64,000 nt of DNA from Lentisalinibacter sediminis (GTDB lineage Bacteria; Pseudomonadota; Gammaproteobacteria; Steroidobacterales; Woeseiaceae), in contig NZ_JAPDRF010000007.1 of NCBI RefSeq assembly GCF_040706615.1, positions 124,001 to 188,000 on the forward strand. The letters are read 5' to 3'. The position numbers and the translations under genes are program-made. Below the pieces are notes generated by a model. It had not been told where the DNA came from. It saw only the letters and a program-made list of their open reading frames with translations, and made no database searches. Shown here piece by piece: positions 52,766 to 61,756 of the stretch (the stretch's first letter is position 1; each line of letters begins with the position of its first letter).

Positions 52766-54169
52766 TCAGTCGGCCATCTCGCTCCGCGGTACGAGGATAG
52801 AGTCGATGTCTTCCAGGTCCTGGATGCGCAGGATGCCGGCTGCCTGCTTCAGCCTCAGCACGTTCAGCAGGTAGTCGTAGCGCGCACGGCGGTAGTTCGT
52901 GCGGGCGGAGAAGACTCGCTGCTGGGCGTCCAGCACGTCCACGGTGGTGCGGGTTCCCACCTCGAAGCCGGCCTCCGTCGCCTCCAGCGCCGTCTTCGCC
53001 GACGAGAGGGCCTGGCGCAGGGCTTTCACCCGGGAAATCTCCGCCAGGACGCCCAGGTAGGCGTCCCTGGCCTGGCGTTCCGTCTCCCGGGCCACCCGCT
53101 GCAGCTGCTCTCTCGCCGCGCGATGCAGGTGGACCGCCTCTCGCACCTGGGCCGAGGTCCTGCCGCCCGAGAACAGCGGGATGCGGAACTCCAGCGCGAT
53201 GCTGTCCGAGGTCTGATTGTTGAAGACGTCGTTGAAGGGCCCGCCCTCGTTGGAGCGCTCGAATTCCCGGTCGAAGTCGCTGCGCGTGGCGACGAGATCC
53301 AGCGTCGGGTAATGACCCGACCGGCGCGAGTCGATCTCCTGGCTTGCGATCTCGGCGTTCAGCCGCGCCGCGATCAGGGCCAGATTCTGCTCGAAAGCGG
53401 TGTCCACCCAGTCGTCCTCTTGCGCCGGGTCCGGCGTCTCGAGCGCGAGCTGCTGCCCCGGCGTCTCCAGGTTCTTCAGGTACTCGCCCGTGATCTCGCG
53501 CAGGAATTCACGCGCCGAAGCCAGCTGGCGCTTGGCGGCGATCTCCTCGGCGATGGCCTGGTCGTAGGCGGCCTGGGCTTCCTGCACGTCGGTGATGGCG
53601 ATCAGTCCCACCTCGAAGCGCTGCTGGGCCTGTTCCAGCTGGCGGTCGATGGCGCGCTTGCTCGCCTGGGCGGCCTCGAGCGCGTCTTCCGCGGCGAGCA
53701 CTTCGAAATAACGGTTGGCCACCCGGACGATCAGGTCCTGCTGGGCCGCCTCGAAGTCCGCCTCGGCGCGGGCCACCTGCTTGCCGGCCTGCTTCAGGCC
53801 GACGAACTGGTCCCAGCGGAACACGGTCTGGCGCAGCTCGATCTGCCACTGGGTGGTCTCGATGCTCTCGTCCTCGAAGTCACTGGTGACGGTGATGGTC
53901 TCGCCCGTCGGCGATACCTGCTGGAACGCGGAGGCGCCCTCGGCCGTGCCGCGGGTCTCGCTGGCCGAGGCCGAAAGCTGGGGCAGCAGCAGGCCGCGCG
54001 CCTGGGGCACGGCCTCTTCCGTCGCCCGGCGATTCGCCTCCGCCTCGCGGATGAGTGGGTCGCTCTGCAGCGCGCGCTGGTAGACCTCCAGCAGAGACTC
54101 CGCCCCGGCGGGCAAGGCGGCGAACAGGGCGGCCAGCGGCAGGAGCAGCCTGGATCTGCGGATAACCAT
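52766..54169 (-). CDS. tolC: TolC family outer-membrane efflux protein
   Basis: Protein of 467 residues with a Sec signal (LLLPLAALFAALPAGA). The family duplication is visible as two helical hairpin and beta-strand halves; typical motifs are LLEVYQRALQSDPLI, QARGLLLPQLSASAS, YFEVLAAEDALEAA, FEVGLIAITDVQEAQA and FEVGTRTTVDVLDAQQ. It forms the outer-membrane channel for type I secretion and drug efflux. ATG 54169 gives the signal peptide. A rhodanese gene lies 104 bp upstream on the same strand, followed by pcm, a common order in gammaproteobacteria. Confidence 0.95.
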   Translation of the reverse strand: MVIRRSRLLLPLAALFAALPAGAESLLEVYQRALQSDPLIREAEANRRATEEAVPQARGLLLPQLSASASETRGTAEGASAFQQVSPTGETITVTSDFEDESIETTQWQIELRQTVFRWDQFVGLKQAGKQVARAEADFEAAQQDLIVRVANRYFEVLAAEDALEAAQASKRAIDRQLEQAQQRFEVGLIAITDVQEAQAAYDQAIAEEIAAKRQLASAREFLREITGEYLKNLETPGQQLALETPDPAQEDDWVDTAFEQNLALIAARLNAEIASQEIDSRRSGHYPTLDLVATRSDFDREFERSNEGGPFNDVFNNQTSDSIALEFRIPLFSGGRTSAQVREAVHLHRAAREQLQRVARETERQARDAYLGVLAEISRVKALRQALSSAKTALEATEAGFEVGTRTTVDVLDAQQRVFSARTNYRRARYDYLLNVLRLKQAAGILRIQDLEDIDSILVPRSEMAD

Positions 54170-54246
54170 CGTTTTCTTCGTATCCTCGTTCTGCGAGACA
54201 GGTGTTTTAGTCAGGTATATCACTATAGCACCGCTCTCCGGCCTCT

Positions 54247-54291
54247 CTCAATAGCGGGGCATGGACACCCGCTCAGTAGCGGGGCATGGAC
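54247..54291. repeat. Tandem duplication at the rhodanese 3' end
   Basis: A 20-nt unit occurs twice at 54247-54266 and 54272-54291, period 25, with one mismatch. It duplicates the last codons and stop region of the rhodanese gene (encoding SMPRY and stop), leaving a relic copy just after the functional stop. Confidence 0.7.
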
Positions 54292-54593
54292 GAGTCCACC
54301 TCCGTCGCCCAGGCATCGATGCCTCCGGCCACGTTCACCACGCGCCGGAAGCCGTGTTCCTGCAGCCAGGCGGCCACCCGGTAGCTGCGCATGCCGCCGT
54401 GGCAGAGTACGGCCAGCGGCCGCTCCGGATCCAGTTCGCGGTGGCGGTTCGGGACCTGGTTCATCGGGATGGCGACGGCGTCGGCAAGCGACACTATGCC
54501 GAGTTCCCACGGCTCGCGCACGTCCAGCACCTGCCAGTCTTCACCGGCGCGGATGCGTGCGGCCAGTTCGGCCGGTGTCAGCTCTTCCACCAT
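54273..54593 (-). CDS. Single-domain rhodanese-like sulfurtransferase
   Basis: Protein of 106 residues forming one rhodanese domain. It begins ELTPAELAARI, carries VLDVREPWELGI and the active-site cysteine loop CHGGMRS, and ends NVAGGIDAWA. It transfers sulfane sulfur to acceptors such as cyanide or proteins. It lies between pcm and tolC on the minus strand. The 3' end is part of a tandem duplication. Confidence 0.92.
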   Translation of the reverse strand: MVEELTPAELAARIRAGEDWQVLDVREPWELGIVSLADAVAIPMNQVPNRHRELDPERPLAVLCHGGMRSYRVAAWLQEHGFRRVVNVAGGIDAWATEVDSSMPRY

Positions 54594-54638
54594 CGCAGGA
54601 TTTCCTCGTGAACGGCGGCCTGCGCGTCCCGTCCCGGC

Positions 54639-55289
54639 TCAGAAGCGGAATTGGGACGGCGGCTCGGCGTTGCGCAGCGGTTTCAGGACGGTCTCGAACA
54701 GGCTCTCGCGGCTCCATTCGTTCTCGCCGGTGCGCGTGATCAGGAAGGCCTCCATGACCGGTGCCTCACCCACCGCCAGGAACAGGCGCCCGTCCATCGC
54801 CAGCGCGTCGGCGAAGCGCTGCTCGAAGCGTGGCACCGAGCCGGTCACCGCGATGGCGTCGAATCCGCCTGCCGGGAGTTCCTGCATGGCATCCATGGTC
54901 AGAAGTTCGGTGTTGACGATGTCGGACTCCCGCAGCCGGTCGCCCGCGGTGGCGACGAAGTCCGAATAGCAGTCGACGCTGACCACGTGTTCGCCCAGCC
55001 GGGCGAGGCAGGCGGTGAGAAAACCGGTGCCCGTGCCGATCTCCAGTACCCGGTCGCCAGGCTCTATCTCCAGCGCCTGCAGCAGCCGGCCCTCCACCTT
55101 CGGCGCCATCATGTTCTCGCCGTGGGCCACGGGAATCTCGGTGTCGGCGAACGCCAGGCTCGACCAGGCCTCGGGCACAAACCGTTCGCGGGGAATCTCG
55201 CCCAGGACCCGGAGGACCCGGGGCTGCAGCACGTCCCAGGCGCGGATCTGCTGGTCGATCATCTGTTCCCTTGCGATCTCGATATCCAT
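54639..55289 (-). CDS. pcm: Protein-L-isoaspartate O-methyltransferase family protein
   Basis: Protein of 216 residues. Family features: QMIDQQIRAWDVLQPRVLRVL, IPRERFVPE, ENMMAPKVEGRLLQALEI and the SAM-binding VLEIGTGTGFLTACLARLG. It repairs isoaspartyl residues in damaged proteins, or belongs to the closely related group next to rhodanese and tolC. ATG 55289 is chosen; the frame is open 32 codons upstream without similarity to the family. Confidence 0.9.
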   Translation of the reverse strand: MDIEIAREQMIDQQIRAWDVLQPRVLRVLGEIPRERFVPEAWSSLAFADTEIPVAHGENMMAPKVEGRLLQALEIEPGDRVLEIGTGTGFLTACLARLGEHVVSVDCYSDFVATAGDRLRESDIVNTELLTMDAMQELPAGGFDAIAVTGSVPRFEQRFADALAMDGRLFLAVGEAPVMEAFLITRTGENEWSRESLFETVLKPLRNAEPPSQFRF

Positions 55290-55534
55290 TCTTGATAGCC
55301 GTGTTTGATATCCGTGGCAACTGCTCGATTGGCCGCAAGCGGCAGGACGGCGGGTGAGGTTACGGAGTTTACAGAAGGCTGACAAGCGCGCTGCGCGACG
55401 ATCCAGAGGGCGTTATGGTGAATTGGTCGGCCGTGCCGATACGGATTAGGCTATGCTTGTCGTGCTGAGAGTCTAGGCTCTTGAAACAACAAGAATTTTA
55501 ACCTGTCCTGCCGCCGGGGACCGATGAGCGAACC

Positions 55535-57838
55535 ATGCCGCCAACCGCACTGATCGTCGCCGTCACCGTTCTGGTGCCGGCGGTACTGGTGCTGGCCATA
55601 CTGCTCATCGTGCTGCGGCGGCGTTTCCAGGAACGGCTGCGGCGGCTCAACCAGGAGATCGTCGAGGTGTCCGCCGACGCCTCGGTGGGGCGCCGGCTGC
55701 GCCCCGCGGACGACCCCGTGCTCGGCCCGCTCGGACGTTCCCTGAACCGCTTGTTCGATGCCCTCGCCGAGAAGGACGAGGCCGTCTTCGAACGTGACCG
55801 CGCGCTGCGGCGACTGGTACGCACGATGCCCGAGGTGGTGCTGCTGCACGACGATCGCGTGCAACTCGCCAACGAGTCCGCCGCGCGGCTCGTGGGTCTG
55901 GAGGCCGAGCAGCTGGAGGGACGGCCGGTCAGCGACCTCGTGCGCCCGGCCTTCCGGGCGCTGTTCCGACGCACCGTCAGCCGACTGATCGCCGGCGAGA
56001 TCGGGCCCCAGACGCTGGAGATGCAGCTCATCAACGGCGGCGAGCAAGGCATGTGGGTGGAGGCCGGCATGGCGGTGGTGGCGTGGGGTGATCGCCAGCT
56101 GGTGCTCACGGTTGGCCGCGACGTCAGCCATCGCCGGGAGAACGATTCGGGGTTGCGCGGCGACAGGAGACAGGCACTGGCCGTGATCGAGTCCATCGGC
56201 GACGGCGTGATCACCACCGATACCCGGGGCCGTATCGAGTACATGAACGGCGAGGCCGAGCTGCTCACCGGCTACGGTCGGGGCGAGGCCGAGGGCCGGC
56301 CGTTCGGCGAGATCATGCGGCTGATCGACGAACTCGACAAGCGATCCCTCGGCGACCCGGTGGAGCGGTGTCTGTCCATGCGCCAGCGGGTCAACATGGG
56401 GCGACGGGCGCTGATGGTGGGGCGCGACGACGAGCACGAGCATTCCGTCGAGTTGACGGCATCGCCGATCCGTACCGGAGACGGCGACATCCGTGGCGTG
56501 GTGGTGGTATTCCAGGACGTGAGCGAAATGCGCGGGCTCACGCGACAGATGAGCTACCAGGCGGCGCACGATGCATTGACCGGTCTCATCAACCGGCGCG
56601 AGCTCGAGCGGCGGCTGGAGGAGGCCATCGACAATGCCAGGCGCGAGAAGGCGAACCATGTGCTCTGCTATATGGACCTGGACCGTTTCAAGGCAGTGAA
56701 CGACACCTGCGGCCACATGGCGGGGGATGCGCTGCTGCGCGAGGTGGCGTCGCTGATCAAGGATCAGGTGCGCGACTCGGATTCGGTTGCGCGCATCGGC
56801 GGCGACGAGTTTGGCATGCTCCTGATCGGCTGCCCGCTGGAGAAGGCCCGCCAGATCGCCGGCGACGTGGTGCAGGCGGTGGCGGATCACCGCTTCGTGT
56901 GGCAGGACCGCATCTTCACCATCGGCGTCAGCGTCGGCATCGTCGAGCTCGGCCCCGACAGCGGCTCGGTGCAGGACATGCTCGCCGCCGCGGACTCCGC
57001 CTGTTACATGGCGAAGCAGCGGGGGCGCGGCCAGGTGCATGTGTACTCCTCGGCGGACGAGGCGGCGGCGCGCGAGCGTGGGGAGATCCAGTGGCTGCGG
57101 CGCCTGCAGGACGCCCTGTCGAACGGCGGTTTCGTGCTGGCGACCCAGCCGATCATCGCGCTCGACGCCGAGCGGGAATCCGGGCCTGCGATGGAGGTGC
57201 TGCTGCGTTTCCAGGACGCCCAGGGCAGGACCGAGTCGCCGAAGGACTTCCTGCCGGCGGCAGAGCAGTATCACCTGATGCCGCGGATCGACCGCTGGGT
57301 GGTCAGCGCAACGCTGACCGCTGTCGCTGCCGGGGACATCCGGGTTCCGGCCGGGCGCAGCTGTATCATCAACCTGTCAGGCCAGACGCTGGGCGATGCG
57401 GATTTTCTGGAGTTCGTCGTCGAGTCGCTGGACCGCACGAGCGTTGCCCCGGCCCGGATCTGTTTCGAGATGACGGAGGCGGCGCTGATCATGGAGCCGC
57501 GCGAGGCCCAGCGCTTCATCGAGGTGCTGCATGGCATGGGCTGCAAGTTCGCGCTGGACGACTTCGGCAGCGGCCTCGGCGCCTTCTCCAACCTGAAGCA
57601 TCTGCCCATCGATTATCTGAAGATCGACGGCAGCTTCACCCGCCACCTCGGCCGCGACCCGGTCAACCAGGAGATGGTGAGCGCGATGATCAAGCTCGCC
57701 CGGAAGATGAACTTCCGCACCGTGGCCGAACAGGTGGAGGAGCAGCACGACTTCGACATGCTGCGCGAGATGGGCGTGGACTTCGCCCAGGGCTACCTGA
57801 TCGACCGCCCCCGCCTCTTGGGTGCCGGACCGAACTAA
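55535..57838 (+). CDS. Membrane-anchored PAS-GGDEF-EAL cyclic di-GMP protein
   Basis: Protein of 767 residues: one N-terminal transmembrane helix (residues 4-28), a helical linker, two PAS domains (about 95-200 and 215-330), GGDEF (about 340-500) and EAL (about 510-767). The cyclase motif GGDEF is intact. In the EAL domain the signature reads EVL rather than EAL, but other key residues are present: NLSGQ, FEMTE, LDDFGSG, YLKID, AEQVE and QGY. It may synthesise, degrade or do both to c-di-GMP at the inner membrane. The 3' end lies in a repeat hairpin. Confidence 0.93.
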   Translation: MPPTALIVAVTVLVPAVLVLAILLIVLRRRFQERLRRLNQEIVEVSADASVGRRLRPADDPVLGPLGRSLNRLFDALAEKDEAVFERDRALRRLVRTMPEVVLLHDDRVQLANESAARLVGLEAEQLEGRPVSDLVRPAFRALFRRTVSRLIAGEIGPQTLEMQLINGGEQGMWVEAGMAVVAWGDRQLVLTVGRDVSHRRENDSGLRGDRRQALAVIESIGDGVITTDTRGRIEYMNGEAELLTGYGRGEAEGRPFGEIMRLIDELDKRSLGDPVERCLSMRQRVNMGRRALMVGRDDEHEHSVELTASPIRTGDGDIRGVVVVFQDVSEMRGLTRQMSYQAAHDALTGLINRRELERRLEEAIDNARREKANHVLCYMDLDRFKAVNDTCGHMAGDALLREVASLIKDQVRDSDSVARIGGDEFGMLLIGCPLEKARQIAGDVVQAVADHRFVWQDRIFTIGVSVGIVELGPDSGSVQDMLAAADSACYMAKQRGRGQVHVYSSADEAAARERGEIQWLRRLQDALSNGGFVLATQPIIALDAERESGPAMEVLLRFQDAQGRTESPKDFLPAAEQYHLMPRIDRWVVSATLTAVAAGDIRVPAGRSCIINLSGQTLGDADFLEFVVESLDRTSVAPARICFEMTEAALIMEPREAQRFIEVLHGMGCKFALDDFGSGLGAFSNLKHLPIDYLKIDGSFTRHLGRDPVNQEMVSAMIKLARKMNFRTVAEQVEEQHDFDMLREMGVDFAQGYLIDRPRLLGAGPN

Positions 57839-57925
57839 TCCAACTTTCGCAACTTTCTAAAGTTTCGGTGTCCGGCACCCAAACTCACAAAAGTTTCATT
57901 CCGCAAATTACGGGTGACCGGCACC
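57820..57925. repeat. REP-like hairpin cluster at the GGDEF-EAL gene end
   Basis: An 11-bp inverted repeat GGGTGCCGGAC (57820-57830) / GTCCGGCACCC (57870-57880) spans the stop codon of the preceding gene, with further pairing inside (CGAAC/GTTTCG; AACTTT-CT-AAAGTT). A related copy, GGGTGACCGGCACC, lies at 57912-57925. The family GGTGnCCGGCACC looks like a dispersed palindromic repeat. Confidence 0.65.
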
Positions 57926-57977
57926 AAAAAACAAAAAAACCAAAAAAACCGCCGGGCCCCTGGGGAGCCCGGCGGTT
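57921..57977 (-). terminator. Rho-independent terminator of hppA
   Basis: Minus-strand reading: an 11-bp stem AACCGCCGGGC/GCCCGGCGGTT with a 9-nt loop is followed by three T-runs separated by GG or G, in about 25 nt. It begins 23 bp after the hppA stop. Confidence 0.9.
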
Positions 57978-58000
57978 CTGGGCCGTCAGGCCGATCCCGA

Positions 58001-60022
58001 TCAGAGCAGCGGCACGATCAGCAGTGCCACGATGTTGATGATCTTGATCAGCGGGTTGATGGCCGGGCCGGCGGTGTCCTTGTAGGGGTCGCCGACCGTG
58101 TCGCCGGTGACCGCAGCCTTGTGCGCCTCGGAACCCTTGCCGCCGAAGTTGCCGTCCTCGATGTACTTCTTGGCATTGTCCCAGGCACCGCCGCCGGCGG
58201 TCATGGAGATGGCCACGAACAGGCCGGTGATGATCGTGCCGAGCAGCATGCCGCCGAGGGCGATCGGGCCGAGGATCAGGCCCACCACGATCGGCACCAG
58301 CACCGGCAGCAGCGAGGGCACCACCATCTCCTTGATGGCGGCCTTGGTCAGCATGTCCACCGCGCGGGAGTAATCCGGCTTCTGGGTGCCTTCCATGATG
58401 CCCGGCATCTCCTTGAACTGCCGGCGCACCTCGTTCACCACCGAGCTGGCGGCGCGGCCCACCGCCTCCATCGCCAGGGCGGCGAACAGATACGGCACGA
58501 GACCGCCGATCAGCAGGCCGATGATCACCATGGGATCGGACAGTTCGAACTCGAACAGCTGGTCGAAGTTGGCCTCCAGCGCGTGGGTGTAGTCGGCGAA
58601 CAGCACCAGGGCGGCCAGACCGGCGGAGCCGATGGCGTAGCCCTTGGTCACTGCCTTCGTCGTGTTGCCCACGGCGTCGAGCTGGTCGGTGATGTTGCGC
58701 ACCTCGGACTCGAGTTCGGCCATCTCGGCGATGCCGCCCGCGTTGTCCGTGATCGGACCGAAGGCATCGAGCGCCACCACGATGCCGGTCATCGACAGCA
58801 TGGTGGTCGCCGCGATGCCGATGCCGTACAGACCGGCCAGCTCGTGGGCGCCCCAGATGCTGGCGCACACCGCGAGCACCGGCCAGGCCGTCGCCTTCAT
58901 GGAGACGCCGAGGCCCGCGATGATGTTCGTGGCATGACCGGTCAGTGAAGACTCGGCCACCAGCTGCACCGGCTTGTGGTCGGTGCCGGTGTAGTACTCG
59001 GTGATCCAGACCATGAAGGCGGTCAGGGCCAGCCCGATGACCGCAGCGCCGTACAGAACGCCCGCCTCGCCGGTGTCGCCCATCATCACCGTGGTGATCG
59101 GATAGAAGGCCGCGGCCGCGAGGACGCCGGCCGCGATCATGCCCTTGTACAGTGCACCCATGATCGAGCCGCTGGCGCCCGCCTTGACGAAGAAGGTGCC
59201 GATGATCGAGGCGACGATGGAGGCTGCGCCGAGGACCAGCGGATAGACCCAGGCCGCCCAGCCCCAGTCGGCATGGAACAGCACGCCGAGGAGCATGGTG
59301 GCAATGATGGTCACCGCGTAGGTCTCGAACAGGTCCGCGGCCATACCGGCGCAGTCGCCCACATTGTCGCCGACGTTATCGGCGATCACCCCCGGGTTGC
59401 GGGGATCGTCCTCGGGGATGCCGGCCTCGACCTTGCCCACCAGGTCGGCGCCGACGTCGGCGCCCTTGGTGAAGATGCCGCCGCCGAGTCGGGCAAAGAT
59501 GGAGATCAGCGAGCCGCCGAAGGCCAGGCCGACCAGCGCCTTGATGGCCTTCTCGCCCTCGATGCCGAACGCGCCCAGCAGGCCGTAGTAGCCGGCAACG
59601 CCGAGCAGGCCCAGGCCGACCACGAGCAGGCCGGTGATCGCGCCGCCGCGGAAGGCGACGTCCAGCGCCGGGTTCAGCCCCTTGCGGGCGGCCTCGGCGG
59701 TGCGCACGTTGGCCCGCACGGAGACGAACATGCCGATGTAGCCGGCCATGGCGGAGAACACCGCGCCGATGACGAAGCCGAGCGCCGTCCACCAGTCGAG
59801 GGCGAAGCCGACGACGATGGCGAGCACGACGCCGACGATGCCGATGGTCGTGTACTGGCGGTTCATGTAGGCCGCGGCGCCTTCCTGGATCGCTGCGGCG
59901 ATCTCCTGCATCCGGTCATTGCCGCCGGACTGCTTCAGGACCCACTGGACCGAGAACAGTCCGTACAGGATGGCGAGTACGCCGGCGCCGATGCATAGCC
60001 ACAGCGCGAGTTCATACGACAT
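58001..60022 (-). CDS. hppA: Membrane proton-pumping pyrophosphatase, K+-independent type
   Basis: Protein of 673 residues with about 16 transmembrane helices. It couples pyrophosphate hydrolysis to proton export. Family motifs: GGGIFTKGADVGADLVGKVE (the PPi/Mg site), DNVGDNVGDCAGMAADLFE and DAVGNTTKAVTKGYAIGSAG. The lysine in GNTTKA, in place of alanine, marks the potassium-independent H+-pumping class from established knowledge. pfp lies upstream on the same strand, 270 bp away, tying PPi use in glycolysis to PPi-driven proton pumping. Confidence 0.96.
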   Translation of the reverse strand: MSYELALWLCIGAGVLAILYGLFSVQWVLKQSGGNDRMQEIAAAIQEGAAAYMNRQYTTIGIVGVVLAIVVGFALDWWTALGFVIGAVFSAMAGYIGMFVSVRANVRTAEAARKGLNPALDVAFRGGAITGLLVVGLGLLGVAGYYGLLGAFGIEGEKAIKALVGLAFGGSLISIFARLGGGIFTKGADVGADLVGKVEAGIPEDDPRNPGVIADNVGDNVGDCAGMAADLFETYAVTIIATMLLGVLFHADWGWAAWVYPLVLGAASIVASIIGTFFVKAGASGSIMGALYKGMIAAGVLAAAAFYPITTVMMGDTGEAGVLYGAAVIGLALTAFMVWITEYYTGTDHKPVQLVAESSLTGHATNIIAGLGVSMKATAWPVLAVCASIWGAHELAGLYGIGIAATTMLSMTGIVVALDAFGPITDNAGGIAEMAELESEVRNITDQLDAVGNTTKAVTKGYAIGSAGLAALVLFADYTHALEANFDQLFEFELSDPMVIIGLLIGGLVPYLFAALAMEAVGRAASSVVNEVRRQFKEMPGIMEGTQKPDYSRAVDMLTKAAIKEMVVPSLLPVLVPIVVGLILGPIALGGMLLGTIITGLFVAISMTAGGGAWDNAKKYIEDGNFGGKGSEAHKAAVTGDTVGDPYKDTAGPAINPLIKIINIVALLIVPLL

Positions 60023-60254
60023 GAGTTATTCCTCCCGATCATGTCCACCGATCGGCCCGGCGGACCGTCGGTTGTTCGTGATTGTTCAGCTGGAGTGCCC
60101 TCCGCCCGTGCCCCAGGCGGCGGGTACGAGACCGGTCGGGGTTCCGGATCCGCTGCGCAGACGGTGGCGACTCGCACCCCGCTACGGCTGGTTTTCTGAT
60201 CCGGTGCTCGTTCCGTAACTCGCTGGTTTGTCGGAGTTTATTGGCACTCAAGAG

Positions 60255-60282
60255 GTCGCCGCCATACGTCCCCGGCGGCGAC
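60255..60282. other. GC-rich hairpin between pfp and hppA
   Basis: A 9-bp perfect stem GTCGCCGCC/GGCGGCGAC with a 10-nt loop lies 11 bp after the pfp stop. The following minus-strand bases CTCTTGAGTG are not T-rich, so it is at best a weak terminator or an mRNA-stabilising structure. The remaining 230 bp up to hppA show no clear promoter. Confidence 0.5.
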
Positions 60283-60292
60283 AGCGCGCGCA

Positions 60293-61567
60293 TCATACCA
60301 CAAATCGTTTCTTGAGCTTCTTCTTCACCGGCACGTTGCGCAGTTTCGCGTAGACGGGCAGGCCGCGGGAGTACGGGGGGTAGTCCTCGCCGTGGATCAG
60401 CGGTGCCAGGTAGCGCCGGGCTGCCCCGGTGATGCCGTAGCCGTCCTGCGTGATGTAGCGTTTCGGCAGCTTCTTCTCCCGGTTGGCCACCCGGCCGAGA
60501 GGTGCCTTCTCGATTTTCCAGCGGTAGGGCTTGTCCGAGGTGCGCTTGATTACCGGCAGCACCGCATCCTCGCCGGCCAGCGCCATCTCGACGGCCGCAC
60601 GGCCCACCGCGTAAGCCTGCTCCACGTCCGTGGCCGAGGCGATGTGGCGTGCGGAGCGCTGCAGGTAGTCGGCGATGGCGTAGTGGAACTTGAAGCCGGT
60701 GCCGTCGCGCACCATCGTCGCGACCTCCGACGCCACGCCGCCGAGCTGCACGTGGCCGAAAGCGTCCTTCGTGCCCGCATCGGCCAGGAAGCGCCCGTCC
60801 TTGTAGCGGGCACCCTCGGAGACGACGACCACGCAGTAGCCGTAGTCCTTCACGCAGCGCTTCACCCGGGCGAGGAACTTCTTCTTCTCGAACGGGACTT
60901 CCGGGAACAGGATGATGTGCGGCGGCTCGTCGGGGCCCTCGCCCGCCAGGCCGGCGGCCGCGGCTATCCAGCCGGCATGCCGGCCCATGACCTCGAGGAT
61001 GAAGACCTTAGTGGAGGTCTCGGCCATGGAGGCGACGTCCAGCGCTGCCTCCCGGGTGGAGACGGCAACGTACTTCGCCACGGAGCCGAAGCCCGGGCAG
61101 TTGTCCGTGACCGGCAGGTCGTTGTCCACCGTCTTCGGCACGCCGATGCAGGTGATGGGGAAGCCGAGCTTGTGGCCGATCTGGGACACCTTGTGGGCCG
61201 TGTCCATGGAGTCGTTGCCGCCGTTATAGAAGAAGTAGCCGATGTCGTGGGCCTCGAAGACCTCGATCAGACGCTCGTACTCGCGCCTGTTCTCGTCCAG
61301 TCCCTTCAGCTTGTAGCGGGCGGTACCGAACGCCCCGCCCGGGGTATGCTTCAGCTGGGCGATGGCCTTGGCCGACTCCCGGTTGGTGTCGATCAGGTCC
61401 TCGGTCAGCGCGCCGATGATCCCGTTGCGGCCGGCGTAGACCTTGCCGATGCGGCCCTTGTGCTGGCGGGCCGTCTCGATGACGCCGCAGGCGCTCGCGT
61501 TGATGACGGCGGTGACGCCGCCCGACTGGGCATAGAATGCGTTCTTGGCTGCCTTCTTTGCTGACAT
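60293..61567 (-). CDS. pfp: 6-phosphofructokinase, pyrophosphate-dependent type
   Basis: Protein of 424 residues. PFK core motifs: YAQSGGVTAVINAS near the start, YNGGNDSMDTAHKV and PKTVDNDLPVTD. The lysine in PKTVDND and the non-GGDGS loop (GGNDS) indicate use of pyrophosphate rather than ATP, from established knowledge of the family. The enzyme is reversible and can serve glycolysis or gluconeogenesis. Start 61567 has GAGGGA 5 nt upstream; ATG 61588 is less likely. It sits upstream of hppA on the same strand, a pairing also reported in methanotrophs as I recall. Confidence 0.92.
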   Translation of the reverse strand: MSAKKAAKNAFYAQSGGVTAVINASACGVIETARQHKGRIGKVYAGRNGIIGALTEDLIDTNRESAKAIAQLKHTPGGAFGTARYKLKGLDENRREYERLIEVFEAHDIGYFFYNGGNDSMDTAHKVSQIGHKLGFPITCIGVPKTVDNDLPVTDNCPGFGSVAKYVAVSTREAALDVASMAETSTKVFILEVMGRHAGWIAAAAGLAGEGPDEPPHIILFPEVPFEKKKFLARVKRCVKDYGYCVVVVSEGARYKDGRFLADAGTKDAFGHVQLGGVASEVATMVRDGTGFKFHYAIADYLQRSARHIASATDVEQAYAVGRAAVEMALAGEDAVLPVIKRTSDKPYRWKIEKAPLGRVANREKKLPKRYITQDGYGITGAARRYLAPLIHGEDYPPYSRGLPVYAKLRNVPVKKKLKKRFVV

Positions 61568-61647
61568 GGGATCCCTCGCTCGGCTCAATGGACGACTGGC
61601 CGGGGAGCATAGCCAATTTCCGGCCCGCCTTCATGCGGCGGGCTGAA

Positions 61648-61719
61648 TTGACGGCGTCACGGGGAGCGGCTACGGTTGCGCGCCTCACAGGCGTGTTGTC
61701 GACTTATCGTCGACTTATT
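61648..61719 (+). promoter_or_regulatory. Probable adk promoter with tandem 11-bp repeat
   Basis: TTGACG (61648-61653) and TACGGT (61671-61676) are separated by 17 bp, about 80 bp upstream of adk. Downstream of the predicted +1, GTCGACTTAT(C/T) occurs twice in tandem (61698-61708, 61709-61719). Confidence 0.45.
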
Positions 61720-61756
61720 GCCGGCAAGCAGCCGGTATGCGGCAGGGAGTTCAATC

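Noticed and set aside
60039..60296. 85-residue minus-strand ORF between pfp and hppA
   Set aside because: No ribosome-binding site, no recognisable motif; it covers the intergenic hairpin.
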